From NCBI GenBank assembly GCA_002794775.1, contig NBAY01000061.1, positions 62,001 through 126,000 of the forward strand: 64,000 nt of DNA, in the 5' to 3' direction. Shown here in pieces: positions 47,970 through 60,688 of the stretch; the first letter of the stretch is position 1, and each line of letters starts with the position of its first letter. Origin of the DNA: Porodaedalea pini (Eukaryota > Basidiomycota > Agaricomycetes > Hymenochaetales > Hymenochaetaceae). The notes beneath the pieces were generated by a model. It did not search any database. It was not told the origin of the DNA and saw only the letters and a program-made list of their open reading frames with translations. Made by a program: the position numbers and the translations under genes.

Positions 47970-50206
47970 ATGGACAGCAAAATGCTGACCAGAGCTAAAG
48001 CCTCTCTCCATAGAACAAAGTCGTCTCGTTCCCTTGCCAATCCCAAGGACCCCACCAAGTGTGAGGAGTGTAAATCGGATCTCCCCTATCACAGCCGCAG
48101 CTGTGTTAGTGGCAAAGATAAACTCTGCCTCGTTTGTGGTCGCGACAAGACCTACAACCACAACGATGCCGTCTGTGAAACCGTAGCCAAGAACCGCGTC
48201 AATTGGTCCCCCGATGTCGAAGCGGATGCCCATGCAGCCGCCCTGCGTAAACAAGGGGATCTTCCCCCCACCCCCCAAATCGATTCACAGCCCTCCCTTA
48301 AGCGTTCCAACTCGGAAGAGGAACACCATGCCCTAGAGCCACCCCAGCGCATTGACGATATAGTGGATATGGAGGCTGACGACCTCTATATCCCCAACTC
48401 GAGCCAAGCCCCCCAGGTCGACGACGATATGGACGATCGGTCAATCTCGGAATACGAGGACCCGCAAATCGCCGAACGAGTTTCTTCCTCCTTTATGCAT
48501 CTGACTAAGGAGACTATCGATCACATTTCCGTACTCATCACTCAGCCTTCCTGGACCTCTTCTACGCCATGGCATGAAGATCCGATCCGGGCCAGCAAAG
48601 CCCTCGCTGACGTAGCCTCCAACCTCGTATCCTGGGTCAGCAAAGCGCACTGTTTCGACGACGAAACTATTAAAGAAAATAAAGCTAACGAGGGATTACA
48701 AGCTTTCCATTCTTCTTATCGCATTCATTCACCTGATTTCAAACATATCTTCGATGATGTTCACATTTCTGCACAGGCCATCCGTGAACAACACATCGCT
48801 GACAATATGTCTTCCATGTCTCGTTCCATTCAGTCTCTTACATCTCTCGTCTCTTCGCTCGTTGATAAAACTAATAACCTTGAAAAACAGTTGACTCATT
48901 CTTCCAGTTCTTTCACAGCTCCAAAGGCCTCTCCCGCAACCAACAAGCCTCAAGTCAAATTCCTTCCCGACCCCATTGGTGCACGTTTTGTACATGACAA
49001 TCGGTTCCCCCCCGAGCCCCCATAGTCAAACAACGGGTCCAAACCCTCAAGAATGGGAAGACCGACTACGCTACAGCCATCGCCAATACACGCGTCCCCG
49101 GATCTGGTTATCGCATGAGCTCGGAAGGTGTCATCTACGCCCCTGATGGCTACGCTCATTCAGCACACAATGCCCCTAGACCGGGCAATACCACCATCTA
49201 TCATCCTAAAGTTGAATCCGTCGGAACTGACAGGGATGGATTTACCACCGTAACTTACACAAAGGCGACCCAGAAGAAGACTAAAACGACCCAAACCAAA
49301 GTGCTACGCCACACTGCGGAGAACCCTGACAGGGAAATCTCAACGGTACCTGTCAACCGGTCCAATGGATCGGTTAATATTCGCACATCCAACATTAAAC
49401 GCGTTTATTTTTCCCTTCCCGGAGACCTTGCAGTTCGCCCCCTAACCCAATCGGTTAAAAACACCGTAAGGGCAGGCCTGAAGGGCAGCCCTGTGTTTAA
49501 ACATCTGGTCATGCTGAATGTCGAGTATACCTCGAACAGCAATCTTCTCATTTCTTTCACTAACATCAAGGCTGACTTTGACGCTAACTACCCCTCTCTC
49601 GCTACACAACTCAGTCATATCATCAATATCAGTGGAGCGAAACCTTTCATTCCATCCCCGCAATTCAAGATGGTCATCCCTGGCGTCCCCGTTTATGATA
49701 GGGACTCCAAACTCATTTACAGCGAGAGCGACCTTCTCACTGAGATCTCGGCCCTGCCTCAATTCGAAGGACGCGAATTTATGTTCCCGCCCAGGTTTAT
49801 GTCGTCACCCGAACACCTTAACGAGCGAGACTTTTGCAATGTCTCTGTCGTAATGAAAGACCCTGACCGGCTTTCGTTCGACCACTTCTTCCTTCATGGC
49901 AACTGGTCCGTCCCTGTCTTTGGCGTCATTCGCCGCCTCGAAGAAATGAAGGCACGCCCCACAATCAACCAATGTGACAACTGTCACCGCCTCGGACATG
50001 CTGCGTCCAAATGTCGCTCTGTAGCGCGTTGTGCCATCTGCTCTGAAACTCACCGTACCGCAGTCCATGTCGCCAAATGCGCTCCATGCACAGCGGCCAA
50101 CAACCTACAATGCGACCATTTTGCTCTATGCATCAATTGCCAGGGTAACCATAGCGCGCGGTCTTCGGACTGCCCCGCCCGTCGTAACTATCGCTCTCCT
50201 TATTAA
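47970..50206 (+). pseudogene. LINE ORF1 (zinc-knuckle, Gag-like), one frameshift
   Basis: The reading frame from Met at 47970 runs to a stop at 49023-49025 and continues in another frame to 50206. The break is at a run of seven C near 49010. An N-terminal Cys-rich pair (CEECKSD, CLVCGRDK) precedes a Ser/Asp-rich middle. The C-terminus has CCHC-type knuckles: CDNCHRLGHAASKC, CAICSETHRTAVHVAKC and a CINCQGNHSARSSDC motif. Such proteins bind LINE RNA and act in ribonucleoprotein assembly. A single base in a homopolymer separates this copy from an open ORF1, so it is either a young pseudogene or a sequencing artefact. Confidence 0.85.
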
Positions 50207-50211
50207 CCTCT

Positions 50212-53200
50212 ATGACTGAGAAAATAATCATCCTCTCTCTTAACCTTCGCAATTCCGATCCCTCCTTTGATTTTTTATTTCGCTCATTTTCTTCTACACT
50301 TCAAGCTCCAGACATTGTTTGTCTTCAGGAAATCCCTGTTATTCAGCGAATCACCCCTTCCAAGTCCGATCCAACTGGCTCGCGGGCTTTTGATTCCCAC
50401 AACCATGCGCCGTATACAGCATTCCTTCCGCCATCCCCTGGGAAACCTCAGTGTTGTACTTATGTCCACCCTCGCCTGATTCACCGGGTCTCCCTCTTTC
50501 ACACCCCCAATCCTTCTCCTTGCATTTCCATTATTTCCATCTCCAGAGACCTCCCTGTTCCCCTTCTATTATGGAACGTCTACAACTCCCCTTCCCAAAG
50601 GGAATTCGAAGCAAACTTACCCCCTCCTAATCCCTCTCCTAATATTTTTGTCGGCGATTTTAACCGCCATTCTGCGCTGTGGTCGTTCCCAGAACAATCC
50701 GCTCAGTTTTCAGCCTCTACCACCTTTACCGACTGGATCGGCAGTGCCGGTCTTATCGTTTGTAACCCAGTCGGTCAACCCACTTATTTTAATCGTTCTA
50801 CAAATAGTCGATCTATCATCGACCTTGTTCTCGCATCCGATGACTTTTCTTCCGAAATTTCTGAATCTATTGTTATCGCAGACCCTTCTCTAACTATTTC
50901 TTCAGACCATTTCCCAATTATGTTTTCGTTCAGCCTGAATATTACCAACGCTCCTTCCCAACCCCCCCTTCGCTCCATTCGTTCTCATGACTTACCAACC
51001 TTTATTTCCGAATTCTGCAGCTCAAAACTGTTCTCTTTCGATCTTCAAAACATTCATTCAGCTCAGTCGCTGGACGACCTCCTTTTTTCCTTTCAGGACT
51101 CCTTATCTTCATTCGCCAGGTCATTCCTCCGCAAACAAAAGCCCCGCACATATTTTGGCCCCAATGCCTGGTGGTCCGAAATGTGTTCGAAACTTTACCG
51201 CGAACACTGCCGAAATCCGTCGGCTGAATCAAAACACCGTCTAGAGGTCGAGCTAGCCCGTTCTAAATCCGTGTTTTATGGAGCTCGTCTCCAAAACTCC
51301 AATCAGCGTTCGATCTGGCAACGCCAGTTCATTGGCACTGCCCGACACCGTTCTCCTATCGGCGCACTCCGAATGCCCAACGGATCCTTCTCGCTCACTG
51401 AAGACGACAAAGCAGCTGTGTTTTGAAGTACATTTTTTTCCACCTCTCACATCTCCGCCAGAACCGGTTCAACTTCCGGCTCTATCGGTCAGTCCAGTGG
51501 TGTCGACGGACGACGTCCTTAACGCCCTTCGTGGTATCGATAAAGAAACGAGCCCCGGCAATAGCCATATCTCGTATCAACACCTTTCATTGCTGGTCGA
51601 ACACCAGGGCCAATTTTTTGCGGACCTCTTTTCCCTATGTCTCAAACTGGGCCACTTCCCCCTCCCCTTTAAAACATCCCTCGTTACGTTCATCCCCAAA
51701 CCCAAACGTTCCGATTTTTCTGTACCTCGTGCTTTCAGACCGATTTCGCTGGTCGATACAATCGGTAAACTTTTTGAATGCATTCTATTTAACTTCTTAC
51801 AACCTTTTTTCGAAAAGAATAACCTTCTTCCTGACACCCAACATGGGTGCCGAAAACACCGTTCATCCCTTACAGCCTGCTACGAGCTTCTTTCGCTCAT
51901 TCTTTCCAACCCTTTTATCTTCCCGGGCGAACCAGTCACTAATTCCCTTCACTACCGTTGCCGCCATTATATTACTTCTATCCTGACCGTGGATATTCAG
52001 GGTTTTTTCGATAACATTTCACATTCACTCCTTCTCAACAAACTCATTCGCTCTAATGTTCACCCCAATTTCATTCATGTATTGGCGGCCTGGCTCTCCG
52101 ACTGCCCTATTTCATTCCATTTTAATGATTTCTTTTCTACCCCGTTCATAAAACCTAACCGCGGCGTCCCTCAAGGTTCGCCTCTTTCTCCCCTTATTTC
52201 GATTTTTGCTTCAGCAGACACCATCTTTTCTTATTCCGCTCATTTCAGCCCTCATCGGCCTTTACTTGCATATATGGACGACCACCTCCTCACTGCTCGT
52301 TCTCTTAGCATTAAAACCAACCTGGTGCGCCTTCGCAACCAGTTCTCCTTCCTTTCTTCGCTATTTCACACACTCGGCCTGTCAATTGACCCAAACGCCA
52401 TCGAACTTTTACATATTCTTCCTCACCCACATCTCGCTCGTTCTCTCTTCCAATCCTCTCTTTCTAATCAGAATCAGTCTCTTACTTCATCTCTGTTGCT
52501 TCCCGACAATCGTGTCATAACGCCATCCGATCACCTTTCATGGCTCAGAATTATTTTTTCGTACAACCTTTCACCCAAGCTTCATTTTCAGTCTCGCGCG
52601 AACAAAGCGCTTTCTACCCTACATCAGCGACAGTTTCTTTTCAACTCTTCTCATGGGGCCCACCTTCAATATGCTCGTCTTTTATATTTTGGTCTCATCC
52701 GTTCCATCGCCATTTATGGCACGGTTCTTTTCCCCGACTCCAACTTCATCCCTTCCCTTTTACAACCGATTCAGAACAAATTCATTCATTCCATCTTCAA
52801 TTCTAGCATACATCCCGTGATAGCGGAATCTGTGCTTTCTATTCCCCCACTTGATCTTTTCATTCGATCACTTTCACAACGTTTTTTGCTATCTTATTTT
52901 ACTCATTCCAACCGAACCCTACATAAAAACAGCTACCTCGTCAATTCATTACTGCCTCATACTTCAATCCCCAAATCCCCTTCTTATCCAACTTTCGTCC
53001 CTATACATTCCAGCCTTATTCTCATCCCTATTCCAACGCCCGACCAACGCCAGAGAGCGATTCGTTCCTTCAATTCATTTTACCTTCACCCTCCTCCTTA
53101 TCAATACTTTATTTTCACAGATGGCTCCATCATCACTGACGACACTGGATCTACCAACGGCGGCCACGGATACGTCATTATGCATGATCACATCGAACTT

Positions 53201-53942
53201 GCTGTCTTTAGTTCAGTAGCGCACTCTCACTCGAACATACTGTTCGAGGAGCAGGAAGCGCTCATCGCAGCCTTACGCCGGATATCATCTCTTCTCTCGA
53301 AATGTCCAACTCCGGTACACATTCACATTGTTACCGACTCGCTCAATTGTGCCAACCTCATCTTCACCGATGATGCATGACACGCTGACTTCATTATACT
53401 TTTTCGTCGACTTTGTGGGATTTTCCTCGCACTACACCACCCCGCATCACATATCGCTGTCCAGTGGCTTCCCTCTCACAGAGGAGTCCTGGGTAACGCC
53501 AAAGCCGACAAGCTGGCCAAAGACGCTGCTTCTAACCCAGTCCGCGAGCCCATACCGGAATCACTACCAAACCTCAACGCTCAACTCCATCTCGACCTTC
53601 TTCGAGACTGGAAAAAAGCGTATTATCAATCTTCAAGGCCATCGATCGATCGTCGAGACATCATCCTTCATCCTCTTCCCCACTCGATCGTTTCGCGCAT
53701 TCCTCAAACTGGATCCCGAGAAGAGAATATCCCGCCTAGTTCACGGTCGCGCTATAAGCATACTGCTTAACGCTCTCGATCTGCATAACCGTAACCCCAA
53801 GCCGCGTTGCCCGGACCCTCTTTGCGTCAAGCATGATGTCCATCACATCCTTAATGTTTGCCCTTTTTTTCGCTCATATTCGCAACGGCCTTTTTCGTCA
53901 TCGCATACTACCTCTTTCATTTTCGGATTGGTTTCGCCCTAA
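50212..53942 (+). pseudogene. LINE ORF2 (endonuclease, RT, RNase H), few lesions
   Basis: Starting at 50212, an AP-like endonuclease has the catalytic marks QEIP, VGDFNRHS and SSDHFPI. The reverse transcriptase shows FIPKPKRSD, RPISLVDTIGKLFE, DIQGFFDNIS, GVPQGSPLSPLIS and the YMDD box. RNase H follows (FIFTDGS, then FEEQEAL and VTDSL), and a C-terminal Cys/His motif CPDPLCVKHDVHHILNVC. Lesions: one frameshift in a TTTT run near 51413, an in-frame TGA at 53378-53380 inside RNase H, and a frameshift near 53680. The frames on either side of each break are otherwise coherent. Codon and base use are T/C-rich, unlike the host genes. Confidence 0.88.
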
Positions 53943-54188
53943 CAACTTTCTCTTATTACTCAAATTTGCCTACTTTTCCTTTTGTCGCCCCCCGGACGCC
54001 ATGCCACTTTTCTCCGAACTTCCCTTCACTTATCATACTTAGTTTTTACATTGCAAAGTCTCGTTTATCCTGCAGCACCTCTTAGCTAACACTTCTTCGA
54101 GCGCTTCGTCCTTTGTCCTTTTGTTTTCGGTTTCTTGGCCCGTGCGGTTGGACGTCTGTTAAGCAGTAGGTAGCAGATGCATTATAAA

Positions 54189-54199
54189 GTTGCTATCAC
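54189..54199. repeat. Right target-site duplication of the LINE
   Basis: An exact copy of 47890-47900; it marks the 3' limit of the element. Confidence 0.85.
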
Positions 54200-54647
54200 G
54201 TGATGGCTTGAAATGCTAACTAATAATGTTCGGGCCTATCACGGCTTTGGTCAATGGTTTGTCCGAGTCTCAGTCCCCTCCAATTTCCAGCTGCATGTAA
54301 CCTATGAACCTCCATAATGTCGCAGCATCTCATTTAGATCTGAAGTATAGAAAGATAACGCGTTTGTCCCATTTAGATACGCAAGTCCGGGACGTTCGTA
54401 TCCATGGCCAGGTGATCGTGAAGTTGCACTTGACTTCTCGCAAGACAAGCAATAATCACGGGTGCTGGTCCGACGAATAGGCAGTCTGCTCGCGGTTGAA
54501 GTGTTGACCCGTCTTTAAGCATAAAAGCTCAAGACGACCCTTTCTGCTTTCTCTCGTCTCGGCCCCGTCCTGCTATCAAACCGGGCCATCAAGTACTTGG
54601 ACAAGTGTCTGAGCCCAAAGCAAACCGCATTCCAATTCTTGCTCTCG
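54200..54647. promoter_or_regulatory. Upstream region of P450-D
   Basis: Host sequence between the LINE and the P450-D start. A CATAAAA-type element near 54520 may act as TATA box. Nothing else recognised. Confidence 0.3.
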
Positions 54648-56976
54648 ATGGACCTGAAGCACACTTTACCGTCTTGGGTAACTGACAAAGAAACTGCTAT
54701 ACTATTTCTGGGTACCGCTCTAGTCTTGGGCGTGGTGTATGGTCTGAAGAGCTATGCTCTACGTCGCAAATTGCCTCCAGGCCCAGTTGGCTTGCCGCTT
54801 ATCGGCAACAGACATCAAATGCCAGCTGCGAAGCCCTGGCGTGCCTTCGAACAACTCAACAAACGTTACGGTGAGCTGGGCGCATGCCGAGTGATACTAC
54901 TCTTCTCCTAAAGAGTATGCCTAATAGGTCCGGTTGTATCCCTCTTTTTTGGAAACACGCCTATCATCGGTAAGTCAACACTTCTGATTCTCTCCTCGTA
55001 CTAGATTTCTTTGCTAATGCAGTTATTCTCTGTTCTTCAAATTAGTATTGGGTACCGCGCAGGCCGCATGGGATTTGCTGGAAAAGCGATCCGACAAGTA
55101 TTCCAGCAGACCACGGTTCATCATGGCGTGCGTATCTCACGCGCTCTCACTCAATTGAGTATCTTAATTACAATCCTGATCCTGCCTCAGGGGCGAAATT
55201 TTATCAGACAACATGCGAGGACTAATGCTTCCGAATAACGAAGAGTGGAGGAAATGGCGCAAGGTGCCTATCGAGCAATTCTTCTGAAATTTCTCACCGA
55301 ATTTCCACTTTATTGAAAACACTCCAGGTTCTTCACTCTGGATTCCATATGCGCCAGGCGGCGAAATACAAGGCCATCCAGACGCTCGAGTCAAAGGTCG
55401 CTATGCAACAAATCGTCGAGAATCCGAAGAACTATGAGAAGCATATTCAGAGGTACGTGCAGCAATAAGGAATCCTGCGGGTGTAGTTTGTCTCATTGAA
55501 AGCAGGTATGCTGCGTCTGTTGTCACATCCGTGACATACGGGAGGCGCGTAGAGAGCATGGATGAGTGGATCGTGACCGAAAACAATGCTACTCAGGACT
55601 GTACGTGACTGGCTTCTACGATAACTACCCTCTTGCTAAAGCGATAGTATAGATCTCACAAGGTACCACTGCATAATCTCTCTCATCCTCCACGACTGAC
55701 CTTCAAACTTGTGGAATAGTGTAAAGTAAGTACCCTTTAGCAAGAGTTTTTGGACTCGCTGACATGTTAATCAAGTATCCCGGGTAAATATATTGTCGAG
55801 ACTTGGCCTTGGCTACTCAAACTTCCGGTAAATTAAGCATTTCTCTCTATCTCACCACCGCCTGATACCAGCTTCGCAAGAAATCTCTCCAATGGTTCCG
55901 TCGTGAGGCGGAGAGGCGCAAGGCGAGCGACACAAAACTGCTGACTCACCTGGTCACGGACGTCAAGCAGCGCATGGTGGAAGGGACCGTCCCAGACTGC
56001 CTCACAGTCGATGCGCTGCAGAACCAAGAGAAAATAGGCATGAACGATACATTCTTGGCCTATTCTGTGTCGTCGCCATTCGGAGCGGGCATCGAGACTG
56101 TACTTGTCACGCTCCTTGTTTTGGGTGACCTTTTAATATTGATTTTCATCTTGCAGACTTCTGGAACGCTCATGACCTTCATCCGTACGTGTCATATCTT
56201 CTAACACACGTATGTTCACCGTAAACTCAGTTGTCCTCGTCAGTTGCTATGCTGCACTTCCCTGAAGTGATGAAAAAGGCTCAAGCCGAGATCGACTCCG
56301 TCTTTGGCGCGGATCGCATGCCAGAGTACGAGGACTATGACAGCCTGCCATATATTGCCGGGGTAGTGAATGAGACGCTCCGTTGGCGGCCTGTCGCCGT
56401 CCTTGGAGGCACGCCGCATGCGGTTACTGCAGATGATGTCTACAACGACATGTTCATCCCGAAGGGCTCAACAGTTTTCGCCAACCTTGCGTATGTACTC
56501 TTCATCGTTCCGCCAAATGCTACTACTAACCATTATGGATATTAGCGGGATCATGAATGACCCAGTGATGTTCCCCGAACCAGAAAAATTCCGTCCCGAG
56601 CGCTTCATCGATGCAAAGGATCTGCGCCTCACAAACTTCGAACTCCCTTTCGGTTCGTCCATTCTAAGTCCTACAATATATTGAAGCTGACTGTTACGTT
56701 GCAGGATTCGGGCGACGGGTCTGTCCTGGAATGCATCTTGCACGCAACTCGATATTCATCAATATCGCGCGCTTGCTCTGGGCGTTCGATATTCTACCTG
56801 CTCTCGATGAGAGTGGGAAAGAGATCATCCCAGATTCATGGAACTACACGGACGGATTCAATTCGAAGCCCGTTAGTTTCGACTGTCGCATCATCCCACG
56901 GAGCATGAAGGTTGTTGAGACGATCAAGAGCGAGTACGATGTTGCGCAGAGCAAGCTGGGCAGCTGGTCGTGGTGA
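54648..56976 (+). CDS. Cytochrome P450-D (CYP2-like/class E group I type)
   Basis: The model is join(54648..54870, 54928..54969, 55046..55127, 55191..55263, 55328..55452, 55506..55600, 55653..55662, 55720..55725, 55776..55827, 55872..56099, 56157..56184, 56244..56490, 56546..56652, 56705..56976), 14 exons and 529 residues. An N-terminal membrane anchor is followed by LPPGPVGLPLIGN. The I-helix GAGIETTSG, the ExxR helix (NETLRW), the WRP motif and the haem loop FGFGRRVCPG are intact. It is unrelated at the family level to the three P450s at 10-21 kb and resembles the O-methylsterigmatocystin-oxidoreductase-like group common in Agaricomycetes. Two exons of 10 and 6 nt are needed to keep frame at the NIPGKYIVETWPWL region. 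Substrate unknown. Confidence 0.88.
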
Positions 56977-58237
56977 TTTCCTCGCGTCTGTACCGTAGAT
57001 GGCCGAGTCATTTAAAGAGAACCTGTGTCTTACGCATTCTGATTGTCGTTTCAACACTGTTGTACTACCATATGCAAATTTCCTCTTCCTGTGCACAAAC
57101 CCAGCGCAAACTCTGTCGACCGTCAATGGCCGAGTACGCCTTTGAGTCGCGTCTTTGGAACGACAGTAGGACATGCTTTCCTCGCCAGACCTGCCTGTAT
57201 TCTGCTCGTACGCTTACGCAAGTCGAAGGCTGAATCCCGTCCCGATGAATGATAGCCCGTTAGGCACAGGACAGACAGTCAGCGGGCTGCACTGTGGATC
57301 GTCACGTTGTCCGGGTAGTCGAAGACGATGTTGGTCTCAGACTCTCAATACTCGCTAGTAACCAAGCGGAACGGTGACCATTCAAGTTGGGCATCCAGCA
57401 ATAGATATAAACGATCAAATACCTCAAGAGCATAGATCAATCTCCTACGACATGACGACAGATGCGCAAGTCGCCTAGATGAACAATAATGAAGCCTGAG
57501 GCTGGAGCAGAAAGAACGAGCGCACTGATGTTGTGAGCTGTTGCACCCAGTTCCTTATTGAAGGCCAGCGCTATGAAGTACGTCGAGTTGACGCCATTCG
57601 TCAACTCTGACGCAACTCGTCTTTATAATGAAAGGAGAACACGGTGGCATAACCTTCATTGAGATCATGGTCCCAACCGGAGGAGGAGAATACGAGACGT
57701 TGATGCGTCTTAGCAGCCTAGTCTCGAAAGATCTTTGCAAATGATTATCTGCCGGAGGACGTACAGGCAGGGCCTGCTCCCATGGAGAATACGGAAATAT
57801 TCTTGATTGAGCCTTTGCCACAATGAGGTCGATGCACTCCTTCATCGCCCTAAGCTGAAAGCGCCTATTTTTCTCTACTGCTCTTAGATGAGGAGCTCGT
57901 CAATGCGGTGACTGACCAGTACTCGTTGCAGGTCGACGATTCGATGCCAGGCCCGAGTCCTGTACTCGTGATTATGCGTATTGAATGAAGGAACTTGAAT
58001 GTCGTAGACCGAGACCGTCCTGTAGTATACTGACTTGTCCTTGCCACCTTACCTCCGTTCTGAATATTAATGCGTACTGATAACGTTATGCTAGCATTAC
58101 ATACTATACTTTTTAGCTTCTCCAAGTTGCTGTGACTCAGAGTAGATAGAGGTCCAGGTCCCGTGACTCACCTTGCCGACGTCGCGCCTCGAGTCTCTCT
58201 TCCCCTACTTGCTGGCACTGCCGCCTCCATTTCCCCT
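56977..58237. other. 1.26-kb spacer with one relic
   Basis: Contains the relic at 57620-57995 and otherwise no supported gene. The last few hundred bases would hold the phosphatase promoter. Confidence 0.45.
57620..57995 (+). pseudogene. Relic 2 of the family seen at 32690-33055
   Basis: One block encodes MKGEHGGITFIEIMVPTGGG followed by YETLM, and a later block LLDEELVNAVTDQYSLQ and DDSMPG. These match the minus-strand relic at 32690-33055 in sequence and order. Stops and frame changes separate the blocks. The family is unidentified. Confidence 0.55.
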
Positions 58238-60688
58238 ATGTCCCGGAGCTCCGACATTGAAAGTGGTGGCGAGTACAAACCTCTACCTGTGTCGGAGGTT
58301 TCTGCGGAGAATGAGGGTCTATTGAATCCGCAAGACTCATTCACCGACGCGGAGCGGCCGACCTTCTACTCGCGCGCAGCTAGCTCGAAGTTCGGTATCC
58401 TTCATCTTGCGCTTGCGTTCTTTGGTGGACTAGTCGTCTCTATCTGTGTGTCAGCACTATTCCCCGCTCTTTGCGCCCCGTTTTCTTCTTTTTCTGGCAA
58501 TGCCGACGGTGCAGATAAAGTCAACATCGCCGCACCCACACATGTCGGCTCGACGGAACGTCACGACTACCCTCCGGTATCTCCGACCAACGGAGACACA
58601 TCACTCTTTCCTACGAATGTTGGCTACGCAGGGCCGACGCCTACCGGTGCAGAACCGGCCGTCGTGGCGACAGCACCTTCCTACCCCGTACACACGGGTG
58701 CACCGGCATTAGTCACTCCAGCGACGAAAAGTGGAGCCAAGGGCACGAAGAAGGGCACCTTCGATGTGTTTAAGCGCTGGGGAAACCTTTCTCCATGGTA
58801 CAGTATTGACCGCGGCATGTTTGGCGTTGACTCGGGTCCAGAAGCACCAGAGCAATGCGTGGTGACGGGACTGCATTTCTTGCATCGACATGGCGCACGA
58901 TACCCAACGGCGTGGGGTATGTCCATCATCCGAGTCCTTACGATTATACCCTTTTAACATGCTTTTAGCATCTTATGGTGGACCAGCTAATTTCTCAGGT
59001 CGCTTGCACGAATCGGCTGATGGTTGGAACGCGACTGGCGACCTGGAATTCATGAACGACTGGTGAGATTGTTTTACTTGCGCATTTTAATCTATTAATT
59101 CCTTTTAGGACTTACAAGTTGGGGGAGGAGAGTGAGTACTGTCTTTCTGACGAAGAACCGTTGACTGATGTTTCGCTCAGTTTTAACCCCTTTCGGACGC
59201 CAGCAACTCTGTAAGTTTAGAATCATCTCCGATTGTTTCTGCGACTCAATCTCTACAGTCGATCTTGGCGTCTCTCTTCGCATCAAGTACGGTTTCCTGC
59301 TCAGGGTCAGCCATCTTCTAGACTATCTCATTTTCATAAATAAAGTTCCATTAGAATTTTACCGAATCTAATAGCATACCCGTCTTCCGCACCGAATCAC
59401 AGTACATATGTTCCTTTACTTCTCACTTACCAGACAATTGACCTACGGGCAGAGACCGCATGCTACACTCCGCCCTCAATTTCGCTGTCGGCTTCTTCGG
59501 GCTCCCTGTTGAGGGGAAGTATCTGCAAAGTGTCACTATCGAGGAGGACGGGGTGGGTGCCTTTCTCACCAAGCTCCAAACGCTCACTGATTGGGTTTAT
59601 CAGTATAACAACACTCTTGCACCATATAAGACTTGCCCGAATGCGCGCGATCGTACCAAGTCAGACCGTGCTATCCCATATGTACGCAAGTGGGCGTCGA
59701 TTTACCTTAAAGATGCACATGCGCGTTTGGCACCCCAGTTAAAGGGATACGATTTGAGCATTGAGGATATCTATATCTTCCAGCAGGTAAGTTCAGACAA
59801 GCTCCATCTCAGAGATAAATTAGGAACTGATCGAAGCGGTAGATGTGCGCTTACGAGGTGAGCCCGGTTTAGTGGCATGTTTTCGCGAGACTCTGAAGAT
59901 TGGGCAGACCGTCGCGGTTGGCTACAGCAAGTTTTGCGAGCTCTTCACAGAGGAGGAATGGGAAGGGTTTGAGTACGCTCTTGATCTCTACTTCTGGTTA
60001 GCATGTATTCTTTTCAAATTGCCCAACGTATCCTCACTAGCTCTGTAGGTACGACTCTGCGTTCGGCTCGCCCGTGGCGCGCGTCCAGGGTATCGGCTAC
60101 ATCCAAGAACTTGTGTCGCGTCTTACAAAGACGCCTATCCGGACTCACAACTCTTCGACGAACGGCACACTCGACGATGATTCACACTTCTTCCCACTCG
60201 ACCAGAGCCTGTACGTCGACGCGACGCACGAGGTCGTCGTGCTTAACATACTCACCGCGCTGAACCTCACGAGTTTCGCTGCGAACGGACCGTTACCAGC
60301 AGACCATATCCCTGCGAATATGAGCTTCATCGCCAGCCAGCTCGCACCGTTCGCGACAAACATCCAGTTCCAGTGTACGTCCTTCTCTAAGTCATACTCC
60401 ATTTTACTATTATGCTTACACAGTCGCGGTCGTGCTTTAGTACTTTCCTGTGCGAGCCTTGAGGGAAGCCAGATCCGGATTATTCTGAACGATGGTGTCG
60501 TCCCGTTAACTGGCATCCGTGGCTGTCCAGCACAGAAGGACGGGATGTGCCCAGTAGATACCTTCGTTGCTGCGCAGAGCAAGATCATCCAGGAAACGGA
60601 CTGGGAGTATGAGTGCCACGGGGACTGGAGCGTTCCTCCCGGGCCGGCGTGGAACACGACAACGGGCTCGCCCCCGCCGAAGTCGTGA
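58238..60688 (+). CDS. Membrane-anchored histidine acid phosphatase (clade 2, phytase-like)
   Basis: The model is join(58238..58916, 58969..59062, 59109..59131, 59181..59210, 59259..59305, 59355..59401, 59453..59786, 59843..59857, 59908..59996, 60049..60374, 60441..60688), 11 exons and 643 residues. A cytosolic N-terminus is followed by a signal anchor (about residues 52-75, FGILHLALAFFGGLVVSIC). A Pro/Thr-rich stalk leads to the catalytic RHGARYP (His218) and the later THE motif in YVDATHEVVV, which supplies the proton donor. The family releases phosphate from phosphomonoesters such as phytate. The anchor suggests a type II ectoenzyme rather than a secreted phytase. Exon 8 is only 15 nt. A truncated copy of exon 10 and the 3' flank lies at 63282 onward. 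Confidence 0.9.

Larger units (their letters stand above)
47901..54188 (+). mobile_element. Tad-like non-LTR retrotransposon (LINE), near complete
   Basis: The 6.3-kb element has two consecutive coding regions: a zinc-knuckle ORF1 and an endonuclease-RT-RNase H ORF2, separated by 5 nt. It is bounded by an 11-bp target-site duplication (47890-47900 and 54189-54199). There are no LTRs and no long poly-A; the 3' end is ATTATAAA. Domain order (APE endonuclease, reverse transcriptase, RNase H, C-terminal Cys/His motif) fits the Tad/R1/I group, of which Tad is the fungal branch. Only about four coding lesions were found, so insertion looks recent. The left end is about 200 bp upstream of the DUF3684 start, on the opposite strand. 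Confidence 0.92.

Noticed and set aside
58917..58968. Suspected one-base insertion after the RHGARYP exon
   Set aside because: Re-reading the bases showed the exon starting at 58969 keeps the frame, so there is no lesion.
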